A stretch of DNA of 64,000 bases from Novosphingobium sp. SG751A (GTDB lineage: Bacteria > Pseudomonadota > Alphaproteobacteria > Sphingomonadales > Sphingomonadaceae). The notes under the pieces were generated by a model. It did not search any database. It saw nothing but the letters and a program-made list of their open reading frames with translations, and was not told where the DNA came from. A program made the position numbers and the translations under genes. Numbering within the stretch: position 1 is the first letter of the stretch; each line of letters starts with the position of its first letter. Positions 43,046 through 51,526 of this stretch are shown in pieces. The stretch is taken from positions 62,001 through 126,000 of the forward strand of contig NZ_JABGCB010000014.1 in the NCBI RefSeq assembly GCF_013149295.1. The letters run 5' to 3'.

Positions 43046-43870
43046 CTACTTGCGACAAGCTCCGGCCGATTTGAGCGCTGCGCTCAATTCCGCGCTGGCC
43101 AGACGCACCCGCATCGCACCAAATTCGCGGCCGATGCGTGCGTTGGCCCCGGTGGGGTCGCCCGAATAGCCAAGGCCGTTGACCGGCCCGTTGCCGTCAT
43201 TGTCGATCGTGCCGGGCAGATAGGGGCCGGGGCGCACCAGCGAGGGATCGACCGCCAGCGTTTCGGCCGTGTCCCACAATCCGCCATGTCCGCCGCCCAC
43301 CTTGCCCTCGGCGCGGATGGCGGCTTCGATCTCGCGGCGGGCGCGGGTATAGCCATCGGCAATGTAAAAGACCTGCGCGCCCTTGTCGGCAAATTCGGTG
43401 TTCAATCGGGCCGCCACATCGGCCAGCGGCTTCTGGCTGGGGCCATGTTCGCTCATCAGCGCGATGCGGCGGAAACCGCCATTGATAAGGCTTCGCGCAA
43501 CATCTTCGTTAACGGCGGCAAAGACTTCGGGCCTCAGGCTGATTGTGCCGGCAAAGGGCGTCACATAGGTCGGATTGGGCGCATAATGCAGTACCGGCGC
43601 GATCAACGCATCGCCCACATTGCGCGCAATCGCCTCACCATAGGCGCGGATGCGCGCGGCATGTTTGCCCAGCGCGACATAGGGGCCGGTTTCTTCGGTG
43701 CCGCCGCTGAATACGATAACCACCGGACAACCCTTGTCTATTCGGGCTTTCAGCTCTTGGGTAGTGTAATCATCGAGCCAGACGCTGGGCGGCCGCGGGA
43801 TGACGCGGGGGGCGGCAAGCGCGGGCCCGGTGCAGGCCATCAGGCCCAGAGCAAATGACAGACGAAACAT
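43046..43870 (-). CDS. Secreted creatininase-family protein
   Basis: The 274-aa protein has a signal peptide (LSFALGLMACTGPALA) and a creatininase-type amidohydrolase fold. The usual metal motif E-x-H-G is replaced by GGTEETGPYVALGKHAARI, so the second-position His is Thr. Another motif reads SEHGPSQKP. A later KVGGGHGGLWDTAETL is well kept. It may hydrolyse a cyclic amide in the periplasm, or the metal site may be altered. It converges with the Anbu gene, with 3 bp between. Confidence 0.75.
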   Translation of the reverse strand: MFRLSFALGLMACTGPALAAPRVIPRPPSVWLDDYTTQELKARIDKGCPVVIVFSGGTEETGPYVALGKHAARIRAYGEAIARNVGDALIAPVLHYAPNPTYVTPFAGTISLRPEVFAAVNEDVARSLINGGFRRIALMSEHGPSQKPLADVAARLNTEFADKGAQVFYIADGYTRARREIEAAIRAEGKVGGGHGGLWDTAETLAVDPSLVRPGPYLPGTIDNDGNGPVNGLGYSGDPTGANARIGREFGAMRVRLASAELSAALKSAGACRK

Positions 43871-43953
43871 GGCCCAAACCCTCCCGAACAGCGGGCCAGA
43901 TTGGGGCGAGGCCTCCCTTTGTCAAGCTGGACGATGGTTAACGACAGTCCCGT

Positions 43954-44631
43954 TTAGTGACAGACGCCATTGTTCATCAGATCCACATGCAAATGATTGC
44001 GGTGGGCGGCGTTGAAATCAGGTCCTAATGTGGTGCCAAAGCGGCGGCAGGCCGATTGGTGAACGGTGTGAAGAAATTCGCGTTCGGCCGGATCGTCCGA
44101 ATTCCATCCGTTCAGCACGGTGATGCGCCGTCCGTCGGCCAGCACGAAGGCGGCCACATCGATGGCATTACCGGTGGCGTGGGCGCTGCGCTTGTCGGTG
44201 CCCGCCACGTTGCGACAGCTATAGCTGCCCATGGTTTCGATCCGCACCAGCGGACTGCCCAAAATCGCGCGGGCGGCGCGGTCCACCCCGAATCGCGCCC
44301 ATCCGGCAAAGGTGTTGGCCAGCGGGCAGGTGACGGGGCCGAGATTGGAAATGTTGAACGACTGGCTGTCGCCCGACAGGCTGGCCAGACGCACCGCGTT
44401 GAAGGTCGCGCATCCCGCGCCGTAATATTGATCGGGCAGCGGCGTGAAACCGGCGGCCTTGGCGCCAAGGTCGGACAGGCATTGCCCCTCGTCCGGGCGG
44501 ATGGGCTGATAAGCGATGGTGGGCTGGGGGCGGGCGCGATGGGGAGCGTCGGGAATCGCCCCGCCGCAACCGCTCAGTGCGAGGCTGAGGGCAAGACTGA
44601 TCAGCAATGATCGTGAGCGAGGCTGTTCCAT
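43954..44631 (-). CDS. Extensin-like lipoprotein with a peptidase-type fold
   Basis: The 225-aa product has a lipoprotein signal (LALSLALSGCGG). It belongs to the extensin-like C-terminal family, related to the D-Ala-D-Ala carboxypeptidase/M15 fold. Metal-type motifs are SAHATGNAIDVAAF and HRNHLHVD. Four or more cysteines (CATF, VTCPLAN, YSCRN, SACRRFG) suggest disulphides. A role in cell wall trimming is likely but not shown. It is divergent from serC. Confidence 0.82.
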   Translation of the reverse strand: MEQPRSRSLLISLALSLALSGCGGAIPDAPHRARPQPTIAYQPIRPDEGQCLSDLGAKAAGFTPLPDQYYGAGCATFNAVRLASLSGDSQSFNISNLGPVTCPLANTFAGWARFGVDRAARAILGSPLVRIETMGSYSCRNVAGTDKRSAHATGNAIDVAAFVLADGRRITVLNGWNSDDPAEREFLHTVHQSACRRFGTTLGPDFNAAHRNHLHVDLMNNGVCH

Positions 44632-44809
44632 ATGGCGTGATGAACCCTGCGGCGGCCTGACCTATGTAATGTTGCGTGGTTAAAGTGAGGTATATCATCG
44701 GTTTGAAAGTGCTGATATCTGCGCAGGAAAATGCCGCATTTTGGCCGAATTGGCGCGGGAATCTTCACAAGGCGCCGCGAATTTTCACATCTGTTGCAAA
44801 AAAGTCTGC

Positions 44810-44837
44810 TTGACTGTTGCGCGCCGATCTCTAGAGC
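44810..44837 (+). promoter_or_regulatory. Likely housekeeping promoter of serC
   Basis: TTGACT (44810-44815) and TAGAGC (44832-44837) are separated by 16 bp. Transcription would start near 44844, leaving a leader of about 50 nt. This is a prediction from pattern only. Confidence 0.4.
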
Positions 44838-44893
44838 GACCGGCGGGCCACGCGGTCCCAACGCCGCGCGTGCTCTCTGTAAGGAGAGACTAC
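44838..44893 (+). ncRNA. Structured serC leader, candidate serC RNA motif
   Basis: The leader has a first hairpin GACCG/CGGTC (44838-44842 with 44853-44857). A second hairpin, CTCTC/GAGAG (44873-44877 with 44884-44888), covers the Shine-Dalgarno AAGGAG. Between them is CCCAACGCCGCGCG. A conserved serC motif is known upstream of serC in alphaproteobacteria, and position and layout agree as recalled. A covariance search would settle it. Confidence 0.6.
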
Positions 44894-46021
44894 ATGACTA
44901 TCCAAGTTCCGGCTAAGAAGCCGGCTCGCCCCTTTTTCTCGTCGGGGCCCTGCGCCAAGCCGCCAGTCTACGATCTTTCCAAGCTCGCGACCGAGTCGCT
45001 GGGCCGTTCGCACCGCGCGAAGATCGGCAAGACGCGTTTGGCCTATTGCATCGATCTGATGCGCGAAATTCTCCAGCTCCCTGAAACGCACCGCATCGGC
45101 ATCGTGCCCGGTTCGGACACGGGCGCTTTCGAAATGGCGATGTGGACCATGCTGGGCGCCAAGCCCGTCACCACGCTTGCATGGGAATCGTTCGGTGAGG
45201 GTTGGGTCACCGACGTTGCCAAGCAGCTCAAGCTGGACCCCACGATCATTCGCGCCGACTATGGCCAGATCCCCGATCTGAACACGATCGACTGGACCAA
45301 TGACGTGCTGTTCACCTGGAACGGCACCACCAGCGGTGCGCGCGTTCCTAACGCCGATTTCATCCCCGCCGACCGCGAAGGTCTCAGCTTTGCCGACGCC
45401 ACCAGCGCGGTCTTTGCCTATGACATCGACTGGTCGAAGATCGACGTAGCCACCTTCTCGTGGCAGAAGGTTCTGGGCGGCGAAGGTGGCCATGGCGTGC
45501 TGATCCTCGGCCCCCGCGCCGTTGAGCGCCTCGAAACCTACACGCCCGCATGGCCGCTGCCCAAGGTGTTCCGCCTTGTGTCGAAGGGCAAGCTGGCCGA
45601 AGGCGTGTTCAAGGGCGAAACCATCAACACCCCCTCGATGCTGGCCGTTGAAGACGCGATTTTCGCGCTGGAATGGGCCAAGGATCTGGGCGGTCTTGAA
45701 GGCCTCAAGGCGCGCAGCGATGCCAATGCCGCGGCGCTGAACAAGATCGTTGAAGAGCGTTCGTGGCTCTCGCACCTGGCCGCCGACGAAGCGACCCGTT
45801 CGAAGACCTCGGTTTGTCTGTCGGTCGAAGGCGCGGACGCGGACTTCATCAAGAAGTTTGCCGCTGTGCTGGAAAAGGCGGACGCCGCCTATGACATCGC
45901 GGGCTATCGCGATGCGCCTGCTGGTCTGCGCATCTGGTGCGGCGCCACGGTCAATGTCGAGGATATCGAAGACCTTGGCCCCTGGCTGGATTACGCCTAC
46001 GCCACTGTAAAAGCTGGCTAA
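44894..46021 (+). CDS. serC: Phosphoserine aminotransferase SerC
   Basis: SerC makes 3-phosphoserine from 3-phosphohydroxypyruvate (375 aa). It has the alphaproteobacterial form: RPFFSSGPCAKPPVYDL, IGIVPGSDTGAFEMAMW, and the PLP lysine in DVATFSWQKVLGGEGGHG. AAGGAG lies 7 nt before the ATG at 44894. serA follows after 92 bp, giving the usual serCA pair. Codon choice in serC and serA is more biased than in neighbours, which suggests high expression. Confidence 0.97.
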   Translation: MTIQVPAKKPARPFFSSGPCAKPPVYDLSKLATESLGRSHRAKIGKTRLAYCIDLMREILQLPETHRIGIVPGSDTGAFEMAMWTMLGAKPVTTLAWESFGEGWVTDVAKQLKLDPTIIRADYGQIPDLNTIDWTNDVLFTWNGTTSGARVPNADFIPADREGLSFADATSAVFAYDIDWSKIDVATFSWQKVLGGEGGHGVLILGPRAVERLETYTPAWPLPKVFRLVSKGKLAEGVFKGETINTPSMLAVEDAIFALEWAKDLGGLEGLKARSDANAAALNKIVEERSWLSHLAADEATRSKTSVCLSVEGADADFIKKFAAVLEKADAAYDIAGYRDAPAGLRIWCGATVNVEDIEDLGPWLDYAYATVKAG

Positions 46022-46050
46022 CGTCAAGGCCGGCTAAGCCAAACTGATTT

Positions 46051-46079
46051 TGCAGGGACGCGCTAAAGCCGTCCCTGCA
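46051..46079 (+). terminator. Hairpin between serC and serA
   Basis: TGCAGGGACG (46051-46060) pairs perfectly with CGTCCCTGCA (46070-46079) around a 9-nt loop. No T tract follows, so it may attenuate rather than end transcription, or protect the serC message end. Confidence 0.45.
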
Positions 46080-46113
46080 CATTCTCCCCTATTCACATGA
46101 GGATACGATTCCC

Positions 46114-47706
46114 ATGACCGAGACCCGTAAGCCCCGCGTCCTTATTTCGGACAAGATGGACCCCAACGCCGCCCGCATCTTTGCCGAAATGGGCTGCGAT
46201 GTGGACGTCATCACCGGCGAAACCCCCGAACAGCTGATCGCCCGCATCGGCGATTATGATGGCCTTGCCATCCGTTCGTCGACCCGCGTGACCAAGGAAG
46301 TGCTGGACGCCGCCACCAACCTGAAGGTCATCGGCCGCGCCGGTATCGGCGTCGACAACGTTGATATTCCTTACGCCAGCGCCAAGGGCGTTGTCGTGAT
46401 GAACACGCCTTTCGGCAACTCGATCACCACTGCCGAGCACGCGATTGCGATGATCTTCGCTCTGGCCCGCCAGATTCCCGAAGCCAACGAACAGACCCAG
46501 AAGGGCCTGTGGCCCAAGAACGGCTTCATGGGCGTTGAAGTCACCGGCAAGACGCTCGGCCTGATCGGCGCGGGCAACATCGGCTCGATCGTTGCCTCGC
46601 GCGCGCTGGGTCTGCGCATGAAGGTTGTGGCTTACGATCCGTTCCTGACGCCGGAACGCGCCGTGGAAATGGGTGTGGAGAAGGCCGACCTCGACACGCT
46701 GCTGGCTAAGGCTGACTTCATCACGCTGCACACCCCGCTGACGGCTGAGACCAAGAACATCCTGTCGAAGGAAAATCTGGCCAAGACCAAGAAGGGCGTG
46801 CGGATCGTCAACTGTGCCCGTGGCGGCCTGATCGACGAAGCGGCTCTCAAGGAAGCTCTGGATTCGGGCCATGTTGCGGGCGCTGCTCTCGACGTGTTCC
46901 AGACCGAACCGGCCAAGGAATCGCCGCTGTTCGGCACCAAGAACTTCATCTGCACCCCGCATCTTGGCGCTTCGACCACCGAAGCTCAGGTCAACGTGGC
47001 GCTTCAGGTTGCTGAACAGCTTGGCGAATATCTGACCACTGGCGGCGTGACCAACGCGCTGAACGTGCCTTCGCTCTCGGCTGAAGAAGCCCCCAAGCTG
47101 CGCCCCTACATGGCGCTGGCCGAAAAGCTGGGCAGCCTCGTGGGCCAGCTCACCCCCTCGGCCGTGGCCCGCATCTCGATCCACACCGAAGGCGCCGCCA
47201 CCGAACTCAACGCCAAGCCCATCGTGGCTGCGGTTCTCTGCGGCTTCCTGCGCGTGCAGTCGGCCACCGTGAACATGGTCAACGCTCCGTTCCTCGCCAA
47301 GGAACGCGGCCTTGAAGTACGCGAAGTGAAGACCGAAAAGACCGGCGACTACCACACCCTTATCCGCGTCTCGGTCAAGACCGAAGCGGGCGAGCGCTCG
47401 GTGGCCGGTACGCTGTTCTCGAACGCCGAACCGCGCCTCGTTGAACTGTTCGGCATCAAGGTTGAGGCCGAATTGACCGGCGACATGATGTATATCGTCA
47501 ACGAAGATGCCCCCGGCTTCATCGGCCGCATCGGCACGCTCCTTGGCGAAAACGGCATCAACATCGGCACGTTCAACCTCGGTCGCCGCGAAGCCGGCGG
47601 CGAGGCGGTTCTGCTGCTCTCGGTCGACAGCCCGGTTGCCGGCGATGTGCTCGAAGCCGCAGGCAAGCTGCCCGGCGTGAAGCGCGCCAAGGCGCTGGCG
47701 TTCTGA
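46114..47706 (+). CDS. serA: D-3-phosphoglycerate dehydrogenase SerA
   Basis: SerA catalyses the first step of serine synthesis (530 aa). It has the NAD-binding LGLIGAGNIGSIVASRALGL, the catalytic region INCARGGLIDEAAL (as VNCARGG here) and LGASTTEAQVNVALQVAEQL with the active His nearby. The long form continues with an intervening domain and a C-terminal ACT domain (MMYIVNEDAPGFIGRIGTLL), so serine feedback is possible. Confidence 0.97.
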   Translation: MTETRKPRVLISDKMDPNAARIFAEMGCDVDVITGETPEQLIARIGDYDGLAIRSSTRVTKEVLDAATNLKVIGRAGIGVDNVDIPYASAKGVVVMNTPFGNSITTAEHAIAMIFALARQIPEANEQTQKGLWPKNGFMGVEVTGKTLGLIGAGNIGSIVASRALGLRMKVVAYDPFLTPERAVEMGVEKADLDTLLAKADFITLHTPLTAETKNILSKENLAKTKKGVRIVNCARGGLIDEAALKEALDSGHVAGAALDVFQTEPAKESPLFGTKNFICTPHLGASTTEAQVNVALQVAEQLGEYLTTGGVTNALNVPSLSAEEAPKLRPYMALAEKLGSLVGQLTPSAVARISIHTEGAATELNAKPIVAAVLCGFLRVQSATVNMVNAPFLAKERGLEVREVKTEKTGDYHTLIRVSVKTEAGERSVAGTLFSNAEPRLVELFGIKVEAELTGDMMYIVNEDAPGFIGRIGTLLGENGINIGTFNLGRREAGGEAVLLLSVDSPVAGDVLEAAGKLPGVKRAKALAF

Positions 47707-47732
47707 TCTGAACCTTGGGGTTTGAAAGAATT

Positions 47733-47767
47733 GGGCGGGGTTCCGGTTGGAGCTCCGCCTTTTTCTT
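47733..47767 (+). terminator. Intrinsic terminator of serA
   Basis: GGCGGGGTTCC pairs with GGAGCTCCGCC around GGTT with minor mismatches. It is followed by TTTTTCTTT. It lies about 27 bp after the serA stop. The repeat element starts right behind it. Confidence 0.8.
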
Positions 47768-47768
47768 T

Positions 47769-47941
47769 GCCTCCGGCGGGCAAAGGGACTCGGTCCCTTT
47801 GCAATCCCATTTTTGGGGTAGCGCTAAGATGGCCGCGCCGCAGGCCATATATTTAAAGCCTGCGGCGCGGCAATGTTGCGCAACGGCGAAACCGTGGCGC
47901 GACATAGACAGCAAAGGGAGCGCGAGGGTCTAGACCCTCGC
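47769..47941. repeat. Composite repeat element, variant copy C
   Basis: The left arm (47769-47814) matches the family start GCCTCCGGCGGGCAAAGGG and continues with CCCTTTGCAATCCC. The inner pair is present in the opposite order (GCGCCGCAGGC at 47835, GCCTGCGGCGC at 47858). The right arm is degenerate: GCAAAGGGAGC is followed by the perfect palindrome GCGAGGGTCTAGACCCTCGC (47922-47941). It lies between serA and hisZ, which run in the same direction. Confidence 0.82.
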
Positions 47942-47989
47942 ATCTATTCTACCTTCCTTAATTCCCAAACCCCCGCTAAAGCCCGCCCC

Positions 47990-49108
47990 ATGATGGACAC
48001 CGAAACCCGCGATTTGCTGCCCGAGGGGCTGGAAGACCGACTGCCGCAGGATACGGCAGCCGCGACGCGTATCACGCGCGCGATCATGGATGTGCTCGAC
48101 AGCCATGGCTATGACCGGGTGCAGCCGCCGGGGGTTGAGTTCGAGCGCAGCCTTGCCAGCCGCATGGCGGGGATCGAGACGCGGCGCATGGTGCGCTTCA
48201 TTGATCCCTCGTCCTTGCGTATGATGGCGCTGCGCAGCGATATTACGCCCCAGGTGGGACGCATTGCCGTGACGCGCCTTAAGGATGCCCCGCGCCCGCT
48301 GCGTCTGGCCTATGCCGGGCAGGTGACGGCGATCAAGGGTGACGGCCTCGACCCCACGCGCGAGCGTTTGCAGATCGGCGCGGAACTGATCGGCCACGCG
48401 GGCACGGCGGCGGCGGGCGAGGTGGTGGCCGTGGCCATCGAGGCGCTTCAGGCTGCGGGCGCCACGGGGATTTCGGTCGATTTCACGATGCCGGGTCTGG
48501 TCGATGCTCTGGCCGCCGGCCCTTGGCCGCTGACGCCTGCGCAGTTGGATGCCGTCCGCCGCGAGCTGGACGCCAAGGATGCGGGTGCGCTGGTGACCGA
48601 GGGCGGGGCGGCCTATCTGCCGCTGATCCACGCCACCGGGCCGCTGGACGCCGCGATTGCCCGTCTTGAGGCGCTGGCCTTGGGCAATGTGCTGGATGAA
48701 CGCATCGCCGCGCTGCGCCAGATTGCCGCGCGCCTGCCTGCCGGTGTTCGCCTGACGCTGGACCCGACCGAGCGCCATGGGTTTGAATATCAAAGCTGGT
48801 TCGGCTTCCAGATTTTTGCCGATGGGGTGCGCGGCGCGGTGGCGCGTGGCGGGTCCTATTCGATTCTGGGCGAACCGGCCGAACCGGCGGTGGGCTTCTC
48901 GCTCTATCCCGATCCGCTGATTACGGCTCTTGCCGCGCATGAGGCGCCGCGTGATCTGCTGTTCCTGCCGCTGGGTCATGATGTGGGGGCGGCTGCGCGG
49001 CTGCGCGCGGTGGGCTGGCGCACGGTGGCGGCGCTGGGCGATGCCTGCGATGCGGCGATGCTGGGTTGCACCCACCGGCTTGAGGGCGACGAGGTAGTTG
49101 CGCTTTAA
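47990..49108 (+). CDS. hisZ: ATP phosphoribosyltransferase regulatory subunit HisZ
   Basis: HisZ resembles histidyl-tRNA synthetase but lacks its charging role, and it activates the short form of HisG (372 aa). It has RVQPPGVEFERSLASR, RFIDPSSLRMMALRSDITPQ and RLAYAGQVTAIKG. The C-terminal half is shorter than in HisRS. ATG codons at 47990 and 47993 are both possible. In many sphingomonads hisZ stands next to purA, as here with four genes between. Confidence 0.9.
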   Translation: MMDTETRDLLPEGLEDRLPQDTAAATRITRAIMDVLDSHGYDRVQPPGVEFERSLASRMAGIETRRMVRFIDPSSLRMMALRSDITPQVGRIAVTRLKDAPRPLRLAYAGQVTAIKGDGLDPTRERLQIGAELIGHAGTAAAGEVVAVAIEALQAAGATGISVDFTMPGLVDALAAGPWPLTPAQLDAVRRELDAKDAGALVTEGGAAYLPLIHATGPLDAAIARLEALALGNVLDERIAALRQIAARLPAGVRLTLDPTERHGFEYQSWFGFQIFADGVRGAVARGGSYSILGEPAEPAVGFSLYPDPLITALAAHEAPRDLLFLPLGHDVGAAARLRAVGWRTVAALGDACDAAMLGCTHRLEGDEVVAL

Positions 49109-49485
49109 CCTGCGCTGAGGAGGGCGTCGAACCGGCTTCGCGCTCCTTCCACCTCCTCCAGATGGGCTTCGGCCCATTGCCAGACCCCGCAGAACGCGGC
49201 GCTGAGGCTATGGCCCAGCGGCGTTAGCTCATAATCGACGCGCGGCGGGATGACCGGGTGGATGGTGCGCGTCACCAGTCCATCGCGTTCCATCGCGCGC
49301 AGGGTCTGCGTCAGCATCTTCTGGCTGATCCCCGGCACGGCGCGGCCCACTTGCGTAAATCGCAGAACCCCGCCTTCCTCCAGCACCTCCAGAATCAGCA
49401 GCGTCCATTTGTCGGCCACCCGGCCGATCAGATCGTTGACGAGTGCATCGACGCGCGGGTCGGTTGGGGGATAGTTACTCTCCAT
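49105..49485 (-). CDS. HxlR-family winged-helix regulator
   Basis: The 126-aa regulator has the HxlR pattern: VADKWTLLILEVLEEGGVLR, then RAVPGISQKMLTQTLRAMER and PRVDYELTPLGHSL. It is divergent from an SDR oxidoreductase gene, with 88 bp between, and probably controls it. HxlR members often respond to reactive electrophiles or redox stress. The ATG at 49485 begins the usual short N-terminal tail. Its 3' end overlaps hisZ by 4 bp. Confidence 0.85.
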   Translation of the reverse strand: MESNYPPTDPRVDALVNDLIGRVADKWTLLILEVLEEGGVLRFTQVGRAVPGISQKMLTQTLRAMERDGLVTRTIHPVIPPRVDYELTPLGHSLSAAFCGVWQWAEAHLEEVEGARSRFDALLSAG

Positions 49486-49573
49486 CGGGTAAGTATAAAT
49501 CTTTTGGGTGCCTTCTTCAATCCGGAGAGCGAAGGCGTACATGGAGTGTCGCACCCTTAACAGGAGACATTCC

Positions 49574-50317
49574 ATGCAGACCAGCGGCAACACCATCCTC
49601 ATCACCGGCGGCACCTCGGGCATCGGGCGCGCTCTGGCCGAGAGGTTTCAGGCAGGCGGCAATCAGGTCATCATCGCCGGGCGGCGTCAGGCCCTGATCG
49701 ACGAGATCATTGCGGCCAATCCCGGCATGGCGGGCTTTACGCTCAATATTGACGATCCGGCCGATATTGCCCGCGCCGCGCAAGAGATCATCGCCGCCTA
49801 TCCTTCGCTCAACGTCCTTATCAACAATGCGGGCATCATGCGTTTCGAGGACGCGACCAGCGCGCGCGACCTGTCCGATGCGGAAGGGATGATCACCTCC
49901 AACCTGCTCGGCCCGATCCGCATGACCGACGCCTTGATCGACCATTTGAAAACACAGGCCAAACCGGCCATCGTCAATGTTACTTCGGGGCTGGCCTTTG
50001 TGCCGCTGCTCTCCACGCCCACCTATAATGCCACCAAGGCCGCGCTCCATTCCTATACGCTGGCCCTGCGCGCGCTGCTGGCCGGGCGGGTCGAGGTGAT
50101 CGAACTGGCCCCGCCCGCCGTGCAGACCGACCTGACGCCGGGGCAGGCGACCCGCGAGGGCTATCTGCCGCTCACCGACTTTATCGACGAGGTGATGGGC
50201 CTGTTTGCGCAAGATCCCACCCCGGCCGAAATTAACGTCGAGCGCGTGCAATTCCTGCGCCGCGCCGAGATCGAGGGGCGGCTGGACCAGACCATCGTCA
50301 TGATCAACGCGCATTGA
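49574..50317 (+). CDS. Short-chain dehydrogenase (DltE-like)
   Basis: This NAD(P)-dependent oxidoreductase has 247 aa. It has the Rossmann TGGTSGIGRALAERF, NVLINNAGIMRFEDA and the catalytic Ser and Tyr-x-x-x-Lys in NVTSGLAFVPLLSTPTYNAT plus TYNATKAAL. AGGAG precedes the ATG. The divergent HxlR gene suggests inducible control. The substrate is unknown. Confidence 0.85.
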   Translation: MQTSGNTILITGGTSGIGRALAERFQAGGNQVIIAGRRQALIDEIIAANPGMAGFTLNIDDPADIARAAQEIIAAYPSLNVLINNAGIMRFEDATSARDLSDAEGMITSNLLGPIRMTDALIDHLKTQAKPAIVNVTSGLAFVPLLSTPTYNATKAALHSYTLALRALLAGRVEVIELAPPAVQTDLTPGQATREGYLPLTDFIDEVMGLFAQDPTPAEINVERVQFLRRAEIEGRLDQTIVMINAH

Positions 50318-50378
50318 TACGTTCTGCGTTCAGTCTGACGCGAACGCAAAGCAACGCTCAATCGCCGGGCGGGTTTGG

Positions 50379-51317
50379 TCAACCGCCGAAAACCGCCTTC
50401 AACCAGCGGTCCACCACCGGCGTAGCGGCATAGTCGGGATCGCCCAGGCGCCGGTTGATCTCGACATGCCCCTGCAATCCGCGCCCGTCAAAGCTCTGGG
50501 TCTCCACCTGCGCGCCCGCGCCGCGCAGCGCCCCGGCCAGAGCTTTGGCCTGCGCCAGCCCATCCTCGCGCTGGACATTGATGAACAGAAAGCGCGAGGC
50601 ATTGGGCGCTGCGGCATAGGTCAGCGGGGATAGCGCGCGCTGGCGGGCGGGGTCTTGCCCAAAGGCCTGCTGATACCGGCCCTGCATATAGGCCCCCGCC
50701 GCCGCCATTTGCGAGGGGACATCATAGGCCGCCCCGTCAATCGGCAGAACCCCGGCCAGATCCGCTTGTGAGAGGCCGACTCGCGCCAGATAGCGTTCGT
50801 CCGTACCCAGCAGCGCCACCAGATGCGCGCCCGCCGAATGACCCATCAGCACGATGCGATGCCGGTCGATCCCCAGCCTGTCCGCATCCCCGATCAACCG
50901 CGCGAGAGCGGCGGCCACATCGCCCGCCTCGTCTTCAACGCCCACATGCGGCACAAGGCGATAGTTGATGCTTGCAAAGGCATAGCCAAGCGACGTGTAA
51001 TGCGGGGCTTTCCACCCGCCTGTCGCATTGTCCTTATTGCCCTGCGTCCAGCCGCCGCCATGCACGAATACCACCAGCGGCGCCTTGCCTCCGCTCCCTG
51101 CGGGCGGGGTAAAGTCCAGATTCTGCATCGGATCGGCGCCATAGGCGATGGTCTGATGCGCGGGCGCTGCGGGGGCGGGGGTGCCCTTGTTCGCCGCCCG
51201 TGCCATCCGCCGCATCATCATCGCGCCCATCAGCAATTGCGATTGCGCGGGCACGGATACGGCCAGCATGGCCATCATGCTCAGGCCGCCGATCATGCAA
51301 CGAAGGGGGGATGTCAT
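50379..51317 (-). CDS. Secreted alpha/beta hydrolase
   Basis: This 312-aa esterase-like protein has a signal peptide (GGLSMMAMLAVSVPAQS). The oxyanion motif is VVFVHGGGWTQGNKD and the nucleophile elbow is GHSAGAHLVALLG. The late His lies in GLQGHVEINRRLGD. It resembles the acetyl esterase/BD-FAE group. The ATG at 51317 gives the signal peptide; other nearby ATG codons are possible. It converges with the SDR gene. Confidence 0.8.
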   Translation of the reverse strand: MTSPLRCMIGGLSMMAMLAVSVPAQSQLLMGAMMMRRMARAANKGTPAPAAPAHQTIAYGADPMQNLDFTPPAGSGGKAPLVVFVHGGGWTQGNKDNATGGWKAPHYTSLGYAFASINYRLVPHVGVEDEAGDVAAALARLIGDADRLGIDRHRIVLMGHSAGAHLVALLGTDERYLARVGLSQADLAGVLPIDGAAYDVPSQMAAAGAYMQGRYQQAFGQDPARQRALSPLTYAAAPNASRFLFINVQREDGLAQAKALAGALRGAGAQVETQSFDGRGLQGHVEINRRLGDPDYAATPVVDRWLKAVFGG

Positions 51318-51382
51318 CGCAGGTCGATCCTTGTTCTGTGGGATGCTTTTCTCCCCATAACCCATCGTGCGCGCTAAGGCCA

Positions 51383-51411
51383 TTGACGGCGCGCATCAGT
51401 CTGGCTAACGG
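51383..51411 (+). promoter_or_regulatory. Possible purA promoter
   Basis: TTGACG (51383-51388) and TAACGG (51406-51411) have 17-bp spacing and would give a leader of about 110 nt. The -10 match is weak. Confidence 0.3.
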
Positions 51412-51526
51412 CGCGGTCGAAATCGGGGCTTTTCTTCGGGAATCGCGCCCCATCGTCCCATCCGCTGCGCCGAGTCCTGTCGAAGGGCGCTTCCGGATTT
51501 ACTTGGCAGGGTGAGGGATTCTATCC

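Noticed and set aside
43046..43870. Calling the creatininase relative a pseudogene
   Set aside because: The frame is intact with a good signal peptide and a conserved late motif, so altered metal residues are more likely subfamily features.
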